From the NCBI GenBank assembly GCA_020721325.1, contig DYNA01000003.1, forward strand, positions 1 to 38,586: 38,586 nt of DNA. The letters are read 5' to 3'. Below the pieces are notes generated by a model that worked only from the letters and a program-made list of their open reading frames with translations, was not told where the DNA came from and made no database searches. Of the stretch, positions 8,362 to 17,252 are shown piece after piece (positions within the stretch are counted from its first letter, which is position 1; each line of letters opens with the position of its first letter). The stretch comes from Paludibacter propionicigenes (GTDB lineage Bacteria; Bacteroidota; Bacteroidia; Bacteroidales; JAIFNL01). Position numbers and translations under genes: made by a program.

Positions 8362-9249
8362 ATGAAGCTTTTCAAATTAAAAATCAGTCATTTACTAAAT
8401 TCAATCGGTTTTAAAATTTTTCTTATTTTGCTTTTTACTTTTTCTTGTGCAAAAAATAATTCCGATGAATGGGCTTATAAACAATTAGTGAAATCAAATA
8501 AATTATTAGAAATCAATAATTTAGAAATCAGACCTTTGGTTCAGCAAATGTTTTATAAACGTTGCAAACATACAAATAATTTTCGTAAAGAAGTGAATGA
8601 ATTGGATAGTCTTTCTATTATTTTTTTAAAACAAATTTCTATTTTTTTGAAAAATTCAAATATTAAAAAAAATGACTGGCAAACAATTTATTCAGACTAT
8701 TTTATTTTGCAAAAAAAATACTATTTATTTATTAAAAATATCCCTGAATGGTCGATAAATTCTTATAAAATAATAATAGGTAAATATCAGAAAACGGATA
8801 GTGAGTTATTTCCTGAAGTATTGTTAAAAATGCAAAATGATGTATTAATCAATCAATCAATGCTTTACGATTTTATTCTTTTCTATTCCGTTTGCCAACA
8901 TAAGCCAAGCCAATTTTTAAGTGTTGTTGCGAATGATAATAAATTAAATGTAAGTTCTACAAATCGTTTTTCAATGCAATTAATTTGTGATATTTCTTCC
9001 GAAAAAGATTCCTTATCTAAACAAATTACTGATTTACAGATATTTAAAAATGATAAACTATTTCAATTATTACCTGAAATTAAAATAAATAACTGTGATA
9101 CTGCTTTGATTCAAGCTCAAATAATATTAAAAAACTTACCAACTGGAATTTACAAGTTAAAAGGTAATTTTATCCTTAAAAGATTGAATAGAAATGATTT
9201 AAAAGAAATTAAAAATATTTTGCCTTTTGAGTTAATTTTTAAAAATTAG
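8362..9249 (+). CDS. Uncharacterised lipoprotein
   Basis: I do not recognise this 295 aa protein. It has a hydrophobic N-terminal segment ending in a lipobox-like LFTFSC (residues about 24-29), so it is likely a lipoprotein of the outer membrane or periplasm. The first half (about 35-180) is predicted helical and rich in Lys and Asn. The second half (about 185-290) has a beta-rich rhythm with VVANDNKLNVSS and GIYKLKGNFIL, resembling an Ig-like or GldM-like periplasmic module, but the resemblance is weak. It is divergent from the phosphatase-like gene, and its last 18 bases overlap the 3' end of the convergent DUF1294 gene. Codon use is like its neighbours. Confidence 0.75.
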   Translation: MKLFKLKISHLLNSIGFKIFLILLFTFSCAKNNSDEWAYKQLVKSNKLLEINNLEIRPLVQQMFYKRCKHTNNFRKEVNELDSLSIIFLKQISIFLKNSNIKKNDWQTIYSDYFILQKKYYLFIKNIPEWSINSYKIIIGKYQKTDSELFPEVLLKMQNDVLINQSMLYDFILFYSVCQHKPSQFLSVVANDNKLNVSSTNRFSMQLICDISSEKDSLSKQITDLQIFKNDKLFQLLPEIKINNCDTALIQAQIILKNLPTGIYKLKGNFILKRLNRNDLKEIKNILPFELIFKN

Positions 9250-9501
9250 GTAAAATATTAAAAGCCATATTATTAAAGCTAAATAGGTATATGAAAAATA
9301 GCTTGTTTTCTGATTTTTGTGCCGAATAGTGTACATAAGTATCAGATTTGCAAATACTCCTCCCAAAAATTCAAAAATATGCAATGTTTTTTCTGGGATT
9401 CTCCGCTTTTTTTGTTGGGCTTTTATTTTATCGGCTATAAAAAAAATAGCCGATAAAACATTGATAATTAGTAAATAAGCTAAAATATAAGTTAAATTCA
9501 T
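9232..9501 (-). CDS. DUF1294 family small membrane protein
   Basis: An 89 aa protein with a membrane span at the N-terminus, then FIADKIKAQQKKRRIPEKTLHIFEFLGG, the conserved core of DUF1294 (an aDK.aA..g.wRipE..L...al.GG-like pattern), and further hydrophobic segments. Function is unknown; members are small inner-membrane proteins. The ORF track extends it by 16 codons to 9549, but that extension would overlap the upstream USP gene and adds a basic non-conserved tail, so I chose the ATG at 9501, which places the first membrane span at the N-terminus. The 3' end overlaps the convergent lipoprotein gene by 18 bases. Confidence 0.8.
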   Translation of the reverse strand: MNLTYILAYLLIINVLSAIFFIADKIKAQQKKRRIPEKTLHIFEFLGGVFANLILMYTIRHKNQKTSYFSYTYLALIIWLLIFYLIFKN

Positions 9502-9535
9502 TTTTTTTATTTTGTATTTATTGTTTGTATTTTTT

Positions 9536-10786
9536 TTAGCTCGAAGCACTATTGAATCGATAGCCTTTTGCCTTAATCGGACTGATGCACATTACCGGTA
9601 TTTTAAAATTATTTGCGATAATTTTTTGTTCATCTGTTCCAGATAAATAGTCGCTTGCAGAAATATCTTTGGTGGTAATAGTTAGAATTAAATCGGGTTT
9701 TATTTGTTCTATCAAAATATTTACGGCTGTTACAATATCTTTAAGTTCCTTAAATTCATGCACTTCATAATTTATTTTGTATTGTTTCATAAAACTTTGT
9801 ACAAAATTGACATTGTTTTGCAAACGTTTTTTAACTCCCTCCACTAAATTTGCAGTCGGTACGCAGAGATGAAATTTTACATCAAAAAATTTTGATAAAA
9901 ACCGAACTTGATTCATTTTTTGCCGTATTTCTTTTCTGTCATCAATGGGTAAAATTACATTCTTAATGTGTTGATTTTTAGGCTTATCCTGTATTACTAC
10001 AAAGGGGATTTGAGTGCCGGCAATAACTTTTAATGCTTTGCTTCCGGTAAATTTCTGAAAACCAGTAATGCCATGCGTACCCATTATAACCATTTGAGCA
10101 TCAAGCTCTGAGGCTATTTCGTTTATGCTTTCAAATATACTACCCGATTTAACGATTACTTCCGAAACTTTATTGAATTTTTGTTTCACGTTGGTTGCTA
10201 CTTCATTTAATTTTTGAAGGGCTTCAGGTACATCTTTATCTTTTTTTACTAAATGCAACAAAGTAATGAAACCTCCAGTAATTTCGGCATATTGAATGGC
10301 ATGTTCCAATGCGTATTCGGCTATTGGAGTAAAATCCCAAGGAACTAATATTTTGGCGGCTCCAACTATTTCTGTAGCTTCAAACTCCTGATTTTCATTT
10401 AATTGTATGTTAATAATTCTCTCTAAACGCGATAGAACCATATTGGTTTTGGTCATAAATCCGGCGGCAATTTCATTGGTTACATCGGTATAATCCATGT
10501 AATCAAGCTCATAGGCTTGTTTATAAACTTGTGCAAAAGCCAAAACATCACTTTCGAAAAAATTAATTTTATCGACAATATGACTTTCTAACCAATCTTT
10601 TAATTGTTGATATTCAACCAATTGAAAGTTTTTTTTGTCCGCAAGAGCTAAAACTTTATAGTAAATAGAAAAATACATGCGATTGATAGCAGCTCTGTTG
10701 CTATGATGTTCTAAAAGCAATTCGGCTGCCTGCTGAGCTTCTGCCGATAGCTCCAATCTGAAATTTACTAAATCACTATGAATCAT
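9536..10786 (-). CDS. HEPN-USP-USP fusion: universal stress protein with N-terminal HEPN-like domain
   Basis: A 416 aa cytoplasmic protein with three parts. Residues 1-125 are all-helical and look like a HEPN domain (HSNRAAINRMYFSIYYKVLALAD recalls the AvnRaYYAmFhaa pattern), though I see no RX4-6H nuclease motif, so catalysis is doubtful. Residues about 140-270 are a universal stress domain (KILVPWDFTPIAEYALEHA, MGTHGITGFQKFTGS). Residues about 273-408 are a second, diverged USP domain (VILPIDDRKEIRQKM). In the first USP the nucleotide loop G-2x-G-9x-G-S has eight rather than nine residues before GS, so ATP binding is uncertain. It stands alone, 152 bases after the nucleotidyltransferase gene. 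The HEPN part is a pattern-based inference. Confidence 0.8.
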   Translation of the reverse strand: MIHSDLVNFRLELSAEAQQAAELLLEHHSNRAAINRMYFSIYYKVLALADKKNFQLVEYQQLKDWLESHIVDKINFFESDVLAFAQVYKQAYELDYMDYTDVTNEIAAGFMTKTNMVLSRLERIINIQLNENQEFEATEIVGAAKILVPWDFTPIAEYALEHAIQYAEITGGFITLLHLVKKDKDVPEALQKLNEVATNVKQKFNKVSEVIVKSGSIFESINEIASELDAQMVIMGTHGITGFQKFTGSKALKVIAGTQIPFVVIQDKPKNQHIKNVILPIDDRKEIRQKMNQVRFLSKFFDVKFHLCVPTANLVEGVKKRLQNNVNFVQSFMKQYKINYEVHEFKELKDIVTAVNILIEQIKPDLILTITTKDISASDYLSGTDEQKIIANNFKIPVMCISPIKAKGYRFNSASS

Positions 10787-10938
10787 ATTTTTAATTAAGT
10801 TTTTTTAGATGCTGTTTGATTTTATTTTTTTATAAAAATAGAATTTCTTTTTATTATAGAAAAATTTTTCTTTTAAAAATAGTGATTACTTTTTTCATTT
10901 TTTTTACTTTTAAAAGAGATAACTTTAAAGATTTTAGT

Positions 10939-11658
10939 TTACATAAAAACCTTATTACGAGCTATTTCCAATGTTTCGGGTTTGCCTGCATCTAACCAAA
11001 AATCGTTGTTATGTACAAAAGCATTGATTAAATATTGATTGGATAAATCTAAAAATTCTTTGAATATAGAAAATTTTCCGGTATTTTGCATTACATCAAA
11101 AATTTTTGTATTTATAACATGCAAACCACTAAAAGACAGCTCATTATAAAAATTATTGGGGCGAGTAATAATTTCTGCACCGCTTTTTAAATTTCGCCAA
11201 CCCGATAATCTATTTTGCTCATCGAATAATAATTTTCTTTCGTTTGCTCTATTTTGGGCTGCTACTGTTGCTAATGCGCCGCTTGATATGTGAAAATCTA
11301 TCATTTCTTTGATATTTATGCTCGAAATAATGTCCACATTGTGCAGTAATACAAATTTTTCGTTTATAAAATAACTTTTAGCATGTAAAATTGCTCCTCC
11401 GGTATCTAAAAGTTCATTCGTTTCATCAGAAATTTTAATTTCACATTCAAAATTTTTATTTTCAGTCAAATATTTTGTAATTTGGGCTGAAAAATGATGA
11501 ACATTTATTACTATTTGATTGATTCCAATTTTTTTTATTGTTTCAATGCAATGTTGAAGCATGGTTTTACCATTAATTTCAACAAGGGCTTTTGGTTTTT
11601 CTTGGGTTTCATTTTTTAAACGGCTTCCTAAACCGGCTGCAAATATCATTGCTTTCAT
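10939..11658 (-). CDS. MurU-like sugar-1-phosphate nucleotidyltransferase
   Basis: A 239 aa single-domain nucleotidyltransferase. The signature loop MKAMIFAAGLGSRL is at the N-terminus, with EKPKALVEINGKTMLQH, the sugar-binding ELLDTGGAILHA and the metal-binding HNVDI. The length and the LLDTGGA motif fit the MurNAc-1-P uridylyltransferase MurU and HddC-type group better than the longer RmlA or GalU enzymes. MurU serves peptidoglycan recycling in Pseudomonas and some Bacteroidetes, and this use is inferred. It starts 20 bases after the GH31 gene and the two probably share a transcript. ATG start with the nucleotide loop directly behind it. Confidence 0.85.
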   Translation of the reverse strand: MKAMIFAAGLGSRLKNETQEKPKALVEINGKTMLQHCIETIKKIGINQIVINVHHFSAQITKYLTENKNFECEIKISDETNELLDTGGAILHAKSYFINEKFVLLHNVDIISSINIKEMIDFHISSGALATVAAQNRANERKLLFDEQNRLSGWRNLKSGAEIITRPNNFYNELSFSGLHVINTKIFDVMQNTGKFSIFKEFLDLSNQYLINAFVHNNDFWLDAGKPETLEIARNKVFM

Positions 11659-11678
11659 ATAGAATCTGATGTTTCTTT

Positions 11679-14069
11679 TTAAAATTTTATTACTATTTCT
11701 TTATTTTCATAAAAATTTATAGTAAATTCAATTTTTTTAAGTTCTTCATTATAACTCCATTCCACTTTTTCATTTTTTACCGAAATACTTTTTGGTTTTT
11801 GAGTAGCATTATGGATTACAAAGGTTATTTCTTTATTTTTGGTTGAATATAATTTTTCAATGTATTCAATATCTATTTTAAGTGAATTTGATTTATTTTT
11901 TGCTGAAAATTCAATCAATTCATACAAAGATTTTTCATACGTTTTTGGTGTTTTGCCATCGTCGTTGAAAAGTTTATATTCTGATTCTGAGTTTGTTTGG
12001 CTTAAAAAATAGTGCATTTCAAATTGACTTAATGAATATAATTCAGTATTTTTGGCTTCTTTGAGCATAGGCAAAAAGGTTCCTCCGCGCACAAAAGCAG
12101 GAATATAATCTATTGATAATTTGATAGTTGAAGTTTTACCACCGACATAACTTTTTTCTGTATAAAAGTCAAACCATTCTGAATTTTTTGGAAAATATAC
12201 ATCTTGAGTTTTTAAATTTGGTGCTTTTACAGGTGAAACTAAAAAAGCATCTCCCCATAGATAAGCATCTTGATAATCAAGTAATTCAATATTGTTTTCT
12301 TCTTCAAAAAACAATGGAATCATAAGCGGTTTCCCCGATATTGAATTTTGATATGCCATCGTATAAACATAAGGTAAAAGCTTATATCTCAAGTTAATAG
12401 CGTTAATTGCATGTTGTTTTGTAGTATCATTTTGAAAGACGGGTTCCGGTGCAATGGACTCTTGTGCATGAGGTCTAAATATTGGTTGAAATACTCCGTA
12501 CTGTAACCAGCGTATATATAACTCATTATCAATTTGTTCTCCGCCAGCAAAACCTCCTAAATCGGAGTGCATATAGGCAATGCCTTGCATTCCCATTTGC
12601 AATGAAATTTCGGGTTGCGAATACAAACCGCCCCAAGAGCGCGCTACATCGCCAGTCCAAGGAATGATGCCATAGCGTTGCGTTCCTGCAAAGCCTGAGC
12701 GCATTAAAATAAATGGGCGTTCATTGGGAAAATCGCGCTCGTAACCTTCGTAAATCATTTGCGCCCAGCAATGTCCGTAAGCATTATGCACTTGGTCGGC
12801 AGTGCCTACGCTGTGTATAAGGTCGCTGGGGTGAACTTCGGGTTCGCCTAAATCGCCCCACCAGCCTGAAATACCTTGGGTTGCAAGGTCTTTATAAATA
12901 TTCCAAAACCAATTTCTACTTTTTGTTTCAAAAACATCAATTAAACCGGTATTTCCAAAATAAAAGTCATAAGTATAAGGTTCACCGTTTGTTTTTTTTC
13001 CAAGTACTTTATTATCAGTTGCTTCTGTCCAGCGCGAAGACGTTGTTAATATGAAGGGTTCGGTAACTAAAATGGTTTTGATGTTTTGCTTTTTTAAATC
13101 TGAAATCATCGCTTCCGGATTTGGAAAACTATCTCTGTACCAGTCTAATGTACCCATTGTACCCATAATTTCTTTGCCAAACCAATATATGTCTAAAATA
13201 ATAGCTTCTACCGGAATGTTCTGTTTTACAAATAGTTGCGCTGTATTTAATACTTCTTTTTGTGAATGATAACCAAATCGACTCGAAAAATTTCCAAAAG
13301 CCCAAAGTGGCGGTAATGGCTGGCGTCCGGTAAGTAAAGTCAATTCGCTTACTAAATCGAACCAATCGTTTCCAACAGTAATATAATAATTCATAGCACC
13401 TGAAACTGCTTCAAATACTAAATTATTATTTTTTTTGCTATCTAAGTCAAGAACACCTTTTGCCGGATTGTCGAATAAAATGGCGTATTTTTTTGAAGAA
13501 ATGACGATTGGAACACTGTAATTCATTTGTTTGGAATGGGTTTCAAAGCCATAATGCGCTCTGTTATATAGTGGTAGCCTATACCCGCGCCTATTCATTC
13601 CCAAAACTCGCGAACCGCCTCCAAAAAGTTTTTCCGTTTCTGTTAATTTAAATTGAAATTTACTTAAAGTATCCGTTACTAAGCATATTTCATTTTCGGA
13701 AATTAATATTTCATCGTTATAAAAATATTCAATTTTAAATGGAAATTTATAAATTTTTATACTTATTCCTTTGGTTTTATAAGTTATAAATTGTTCATTT
13801 TCATTGAGTTCGTAATCTAAATGCTTTTCTTTTTTGGATACACCAAACGATTCGTACTTTTTTTCACCTTCAATTGGAATAAATCGAGTTTGCATGGTTT
13901 TTTCGCCGAAAGGCTTTATTCGGTAGATTCCGGTATTCAATTCGATAACCAACTCGTTTTTTTCAACCTGAAAACTCTTAAATTGAGATTGTTCGGTTTG
14001 TGCAAAAAGTAAACTTCCCGATAAAAGTAGCAGAAGTGTAAAAATCTGATAATTAAATATTTTAATCAT
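11679..14069 (-). CDS. Secreted glycoside hydrolase family 31 alpha-glucosidase or transglucosylase
   Basis: A 796 aa protein with a Sec signal peptide (about residues 1-23, LLFAQ), a beta-sandwich N-domain (about 30-245), a TIM-barrel GH31 domain (about 250-570) and C-terminal beta domains. The probable nucleophile is D406 in GWWGDLGEPE and the probable acid/base D474 in WTGDVARSW, 68 residues apart; from memory the same spacing separates D412 and D480 in the Cellvibrio oligosaccharide 4-alpha-glucosyltransferase CjAgd31B, which shares the GDLGEPE style. Other GH31 blocks are ILDIYWFG and FRPHAQES. It probably acts on alpha-glucans in the periplasm or outside the cell. A -7-like TAAATTTG box (14103-14110, minus strand) lies 34 bases upstream, without a good -33 partner. 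Confidence 0.88.
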   Translation of the reverse strand: MIKIFNYQIFTLLLLLSGSLLFAQTEQSQFKSFQVEKNELVIELNTGIYRIKPFGEKTMQTRFIPIEGEKKYESFGVSKKEKHLDYELNENEQFITYKTKGISIKIYKFPFKIEYFYNDEILISENEICLVTDTLSKFQFKLTETEKLFGGGSRVLGMNRRGYRLPLYNRAHYGFETHSKQMNYSVPIVISSKKYAILFDNPAKGVLDLDSKKNNNLVFEAVSGAMNYYITVGNDWFDLVSELTLLTGRQPLPPLWAFGNFSSRFGYHSQKEVLNTAQLFVKQNIPVEAIILDIYWFGKEIMGTMGTLDWYRDSFPNPEAMISDLKKQNIKTILVTEPFILTTSSRWTEATDNKVLGKKTNGEPYTYDFYFGNTGLIDVFETKSRNWFWNIYKDLATQGISGWWGDLGEPEVHPSDLIHSVGTADQVHNAYGHCWAQMIYEGYERDFPNERPFILMRSGFAGTQRYGIIPWTGDVARSWGGLYSQPEISLQMGMQGIAYMHSDLGGFAGGEQIDNELYIRWLQYGVFQPIFRPHAQESIAPEPVFQNDTTKQHAINAINLRYKLLPYVYTMAYQNSISGKPLMIPLFFEEENNIELLDYQDAYLWGDAFLVSPVKAPNLKTQDVYFPKNSEWFDFYTEKSYVGGKTSTIKLSIDYIPAFVRGGTFLPMLKEAKNTELYSLSQFEMHYFLSQTNSESEYKLFNDDGKTPKTYEKSLYELIEFSAKNKSNSLKIDIEYIEKLYSTKNKEITFVIHNATQKPKSISVKNEKVEWSYNEELKKIEFTINFYENKEIVIKF

Positions 14070-14159
14070 ATTGGACTTGTTTTTGAATTAAAAAAAGATA
14101 GACAAATTTAAAAAAAATATTAAAAATCTACTTTTTTTTTGCAAAAAAACAAGAAAAAT

Positions 14160-14795
14160 TTATCTATACGAGGGGCAATCACACGCTTTGTGTTTTCTGT
14201 TTGGTTTCTTTTTTTTGTATTTGAATAAGTGTTTTACTCCAAATGCAAATGTAAAACCCTCTAAATCAATATGATTCAATGAAAATGTGAGATAATTCAT
14301 TTTTGAATAATAATAGTTGTATTCTATTTCGCCACTGAGTAAAAAAAGTTTGTACTGATAAGGTGTAATTAAATTATACTTATCATTTTCTATATAATTT
14401 GGCAAATTTGACCAATCTTTGTGATAAAAAAGTGTTGCACCCAGACCCAAAGCCAGCGTATGCCTTTTGTGATTTAAAACGTAGGCTCTTATTCCAAAGT
14501 GAGTAAATCCGGCTATTTTTCCCATTTTGTCTAAATAAATTGATTGCATGGGTTTTAGGGAAACCATGTTGGTATTTATAAAAAATTCGCTTGAAAATAT
14601 TATTCCGGGTTCAAAAGTAAAAACGCCATTTTTATCTAACTTTGATTTTGCCAAAGCTGAATTTTCATCTGAAAATGGGTGTAACCCAAGACCAAAAAAT
14701 TTTAAGCTGTAATTATTTTGAGAAAATCCTTCTTTTTTTATAAAAAAAATAAAAAAGAAAATTAAAAAAAGCGGTATTTTTGAAAATAAATTCAT
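14160..14795 (-). CDS. Uncharacterised outer-membrane-like protein
   Basis: I do not recognise this 211 aa protein. It has a signal peptide (hydrophobic residues about 8-20, ending near GFSQ) and then alternating amphipathic strands rich in aromatic residues (KFFGLGLHPF, HTLALGLGATLFYH, YLTFSLNHIDLEGF, FAFGVKHLFKY), as in small outer-membrane beta-barrels. The C-terminus does not end in the usual aromatic residue but continues with a strongly basic tail (KYKKKKPNRKHKACDCP) that ends in a short Cys-containing sequence. It lies between the GH31 and NhaC genes with 90 and 56 base gaps. Expression as a monocistron or with nhaC upstream is possible. Confidence 0.75.
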   Translation of the reverse strand: MNLFSKIPLFLIFFFIFFIKKEGFSQNNYSLKFFGLGLHPFSDENSALAKSKLDKNGVFTFEPGIIFSSEFFINTNMVSLKPMQSIYLDKMGKIAGFTHFGIRAYVLNHKRHTLALGLGATLFYHKDWSNLPNYIENDKYNLITPYQYKLFLLSGEIEYNYYYSKMNYLTFSLNHIDLEGFTFAFGVKHLFKYKKKKPNRKHKACDCPSYR

Positions 14796-14851
14796 TTCTA
14801 CATTTTTAGTTAAACATTTATTTAATCTTTTATTCCAAATTTTATACCTAA

Positions 14852-16351
14852 TTAATCATTTTTTTCAATTTCTTGTTGTTTTTTTGATAAAATTTCCATT
14901 TCTGAAGGGGTAAAACGTCTAATTTTTATATTCAAATAGGCAAAAAGGATACTCATAAACGGGCTGATGATGCTAAAAAATGTGTAAGGAGCGTAAACCA
15001 ATGTGGGAACTCCCAAAACGGTTGATTGCACCGCTCCGCAGGTGTTCCAGGGGACTAAAACCGAAGTTACCGTTCCTCCGTCTTCGAGTGCGCGGCTCAA
15101 AACTTCGGGTTTTAAGCCCATTTTTTCGTAAGTTTTGGCGTACATTCTGCCCGGAACTACTATTGAAATGTACTGGTCGGAGGCGGTTGTATTCATAAAA
15201 ATACTGGTTGCAATGGTTGAAGCAACCAGCGAACCTGTTGATTTTGCGTATTTTACAATCGAATTTGCAATTGTAATCAGTAAACCGGCTGATTCCATAA
15301 TTCCGCTGAAAATCATGGCTGTAAGAATTAACCAAATTGTAGCGAGCATTCCACTCATTCCACTCGATGAAAGTAGCTCATTTACAAAAGGGTTGGTAGA
15401 ATTTAACGCAATATTTCCATACATGGTTTTTAAAAGTGCAATGTAGGAAGCCGAAGCGTAATTGCCTTGAAATTGAGCTATTTCGTATATTATTTGGGGC
15501 TGAAAAATGATAGCAAAAATTCCTCCGGCTAAAGTCCCTATAAATAAAGCTGGAACCGGAGGCATTTTTTTTATGATAATTATAATTAAAAAAATGGGAA
15601 CTATAAACAAAACCGGACTAATGTAAAAACTTTGCTTTAATGCTATAAGTATCTCATTTACATTGGTTTCTGATGAACTCACTTCTGTATTAATTCCGAT
15701 TATAAAAAAAATAATTAGTGTTAAAATAAGCGAAGGAATTGTTGTATAAAGCATGTAACGCACATGCGTAAAGAGGTCAGTACCAGCCATTGCCGGTGCT
15801 AAATTGGTGGTGTCGGAAAGTGGGGAAAGTTTATCGCCAAAATATGCACCCGAAATAATGGCGCCTGCTATTATTCCTTCGTCTAAACCTAACGTTTTGC
15901 CAATACCGAAAAGTGCAATTCCAATAGTAGCAATCGTTGACCACGAACTGCCCGTAGAAAGCGACACAATGGCTGCTATTATAACTGAAACTACTAAAAA
16001 AAACTTGGCATTTAATATTTGCAAACCGTAGTAAATCAGAGCTGGCACAATTCCACTAATAATCCAAGTTCCTGCTAATGAACCAATTAGAAGTAATATC
16101 AGCATTGATGGCATGGCAGCACCAATACTTTTTACAATCGAATGGCGTACATCTTGCCAACTTCTGCCCAATCGAACGGCAATTATTCCGGCTACAGTTG
16201 AGGCAAAAATCAATGCCATCTGGTTGGCTCCTCCCAAAACATCGCCGCCAAAATAGTCTAAATACTTGATATTTAGCACTAAAAGACCGATTAAAATCAA
16301 AACAGGAAACAAAGCCTGAATTAAATTTGCTTCTTTATACTTTTTATTCAT
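14852..16351 (-). CDS. nhaC: NhaC family Na+/H+ antiporter
   Basis: A 499 aa inner-membrane protein with about 11-12 hydrophobic spans. Diagnostic stretches are LSTGSSWSTIATIG, GAIISGAYFGDKLSPLSDTTNLAPA, TTASDQYISIVVPGRMY and LEDGGTVTSVLVPWNTCGA, all conserved in the NhaC group of the IT superfamily. It exchanges sodium (or in some members malate/lactate, as in MleN) for protons; the GDKLSPLSDTTNLAP motif is shared by both, so the substrate is not certain. It follows leuD on the same strand by 262 bases with a good terminator between, so it is probably transcribed on its own. ATG start. Confidence 0.92.
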   Translation of the reverse strand: MNKKYKEANLIQALFPVLILIGLLVLNIKYLDYFGGDVLGGANQMALIFASTVAGIIAVRLGRSWQDVRHSIVKSIGAAMPSMLILLLIGSLAGTWIISGIVPALIYYGLQILNAKFFLVVSVIIAAIVSLSTGSSWSTIATIGIALFGIGKTLGLDEGIIAGAIISGAYFGDKLSPLSDTTNLAPAMAGTDLFTHVRYMLYTTIPSLILTLIIFFIIGINTEVSSSETNVNEILIALKQSFYISPVLFIVPIFLIIIIIKKMPPVPALFIGTLAGGIFAIIFQPQIIYEIAQFQGNYASASYIALLKTMYGNIALNSTNPFVNELLSSSGMSGMLATIWLILTAMIFSGIMESAGLLITIANSIVKYAKSTGSLVASTIATSIFMNTTASDQYISIVVPGRMYAKTYEKMGLKPEVLSRALEDGGTVTSVLVPWNTCGAVQSTVLGVPTLVYAPYTFFSIISPFMSILFAYLNIKIRRFTPSEMEILSKKQQEIEKND

Positions 16352-16554
16352 TGCTTTTTTTATTTTGCAAGATAAAAAGTTTTTTTTTAGAAAAAAGATT
16401 TTTTTGAATTTTTTTTAGAGTCTAAATTATAAAATATTGAATTTCAATGATAAAAATGTTTAATCTCTTTTTTTATTTTGTAAATTGAAAAAAAAATTGT
16501 AAAATGAAAAGGTTTTTAAAATGCGTGTTTAATTTTTTGAAATTGAATTATAAT

Positions 16555-16604
16555 AAAAAAAAAATTCGTTTACTTTTTAAAGTTGAAAGGAAACGAATTT
16601 TTTA
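16555..16604 (-). terminator. Intrinsic terminator downstream of leuD
   Basis: On the minus strand an A/T-rich hairpin with arms AAATTCGTTT and AAACGAATTT is followed directly by a run of T, about 10 bases after the leuD stop. The plus strand also carries T after the stem, so it could work both ways. It closes the leuACD operon and separates it from nhaC. Confidence 0.8.
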
Positions 16605-16613
16605 AAATAAACG

Positions 16614-17204
16614 TTAATAAATGACTTGAAATTTTTCGATTTCAGCTTTCATATTTATCAGATAATCAATATCATCGTAGCCATTCAAAAGGCATTCCTT
16701 TTTATAAGCATTGATTTGAAAATATTCAAAATTTCCTGTTTCTAAATTTGTAAATTTTTGTTCTACCAAATTAATTTCAAATTGCGATTTAGAATTTTTA
16801 TAAATGGTTTCAAATATTTCATTTTCAAATTTTTGTGTAATTTGAACCGGAAGTAAACCGTTATTTAGAGCATTATTTTTAAAAATGTCGGCAAAAAAGC
16901 TCGATACTACAACTCTAAAACCATAATCGAAAATTGCCCAAGCAGCATGTTCGCGACTTGAACCACTTCCGAAGTTTTTTCCGGCAACTAAAATTTTACC
17001 GGAAAACTTTTTATTATTGAGAACAAAATCAGGGTTTGGATTTTCGTTTTCTTTGTAACGCCAATCGCGAAATAAATTTTCGCCAAAGCCTTTTCTATCG
17101 GTTGCTTTTAAAAAACGAGCCGGTATAATTTGGTCTGTATCAACGTTTTCTATTTGCAAAGGAACTGCCGAGTCAATAAAATTATTAAATTTTTCTCTTG
17201 CCAT
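16614..17204 (-). CDS. leuD: 3-isopropylmalate dehydratase small subunit
   Basis: A 196 aa protein of the swivelling domain of the aconitase family. It shows NVDTDQIIPARFLK (residues 19-32), GKNFGSGSSREHAAWAI with the substrate-binding SSREH, and GLLPVQI. With LeuC it isomerises 2-isopropylmalate to 3-isopropylmalate in leucine synthesis. Length is typical. It starts 48 bases after leuC on the same strand. No leuB (3-isopropylmalate dehydrogenase) follows; a terminator comes next and then nhaC, so leuB must be elsewhere. Confidence 0.96.
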   Translation of the reverse strand: MAREKFNNFIDSAVPLQIENVDTDQIIPARFLKATDRKGFGENLFRDWRYKENENPNPDFVLNNKKFSGKILVAGKNFGSGSSREHAAWAIFDYGFRVVVSSFFADIFKNNALNNGLLPVQITQKFENEIFETIYKNSKSQFEINLVEQKFTNLETGNFEYFQINAYKKECLLNGYDDIDYLINMKAEIEKFQVIY

Positions 17205-17252
17205 TTTTTTTGATTTATCAATTTACTTTTTAGAAGTTTAATACCGAAAAAC

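Noticed and set aside
9502-9549. N-terminal extension of the DUF1294 protein
   Set aside because: It overlaps the upstream USP gene and adds a basic tail before the first membrane span; the ATG at 9501 is better.
14973-15335. Minus-strand 120 aa ORF inside nhaC
   Set aside because: Out-of-frame shadow of a strongly conserved antiporter; composition is not protein-like.
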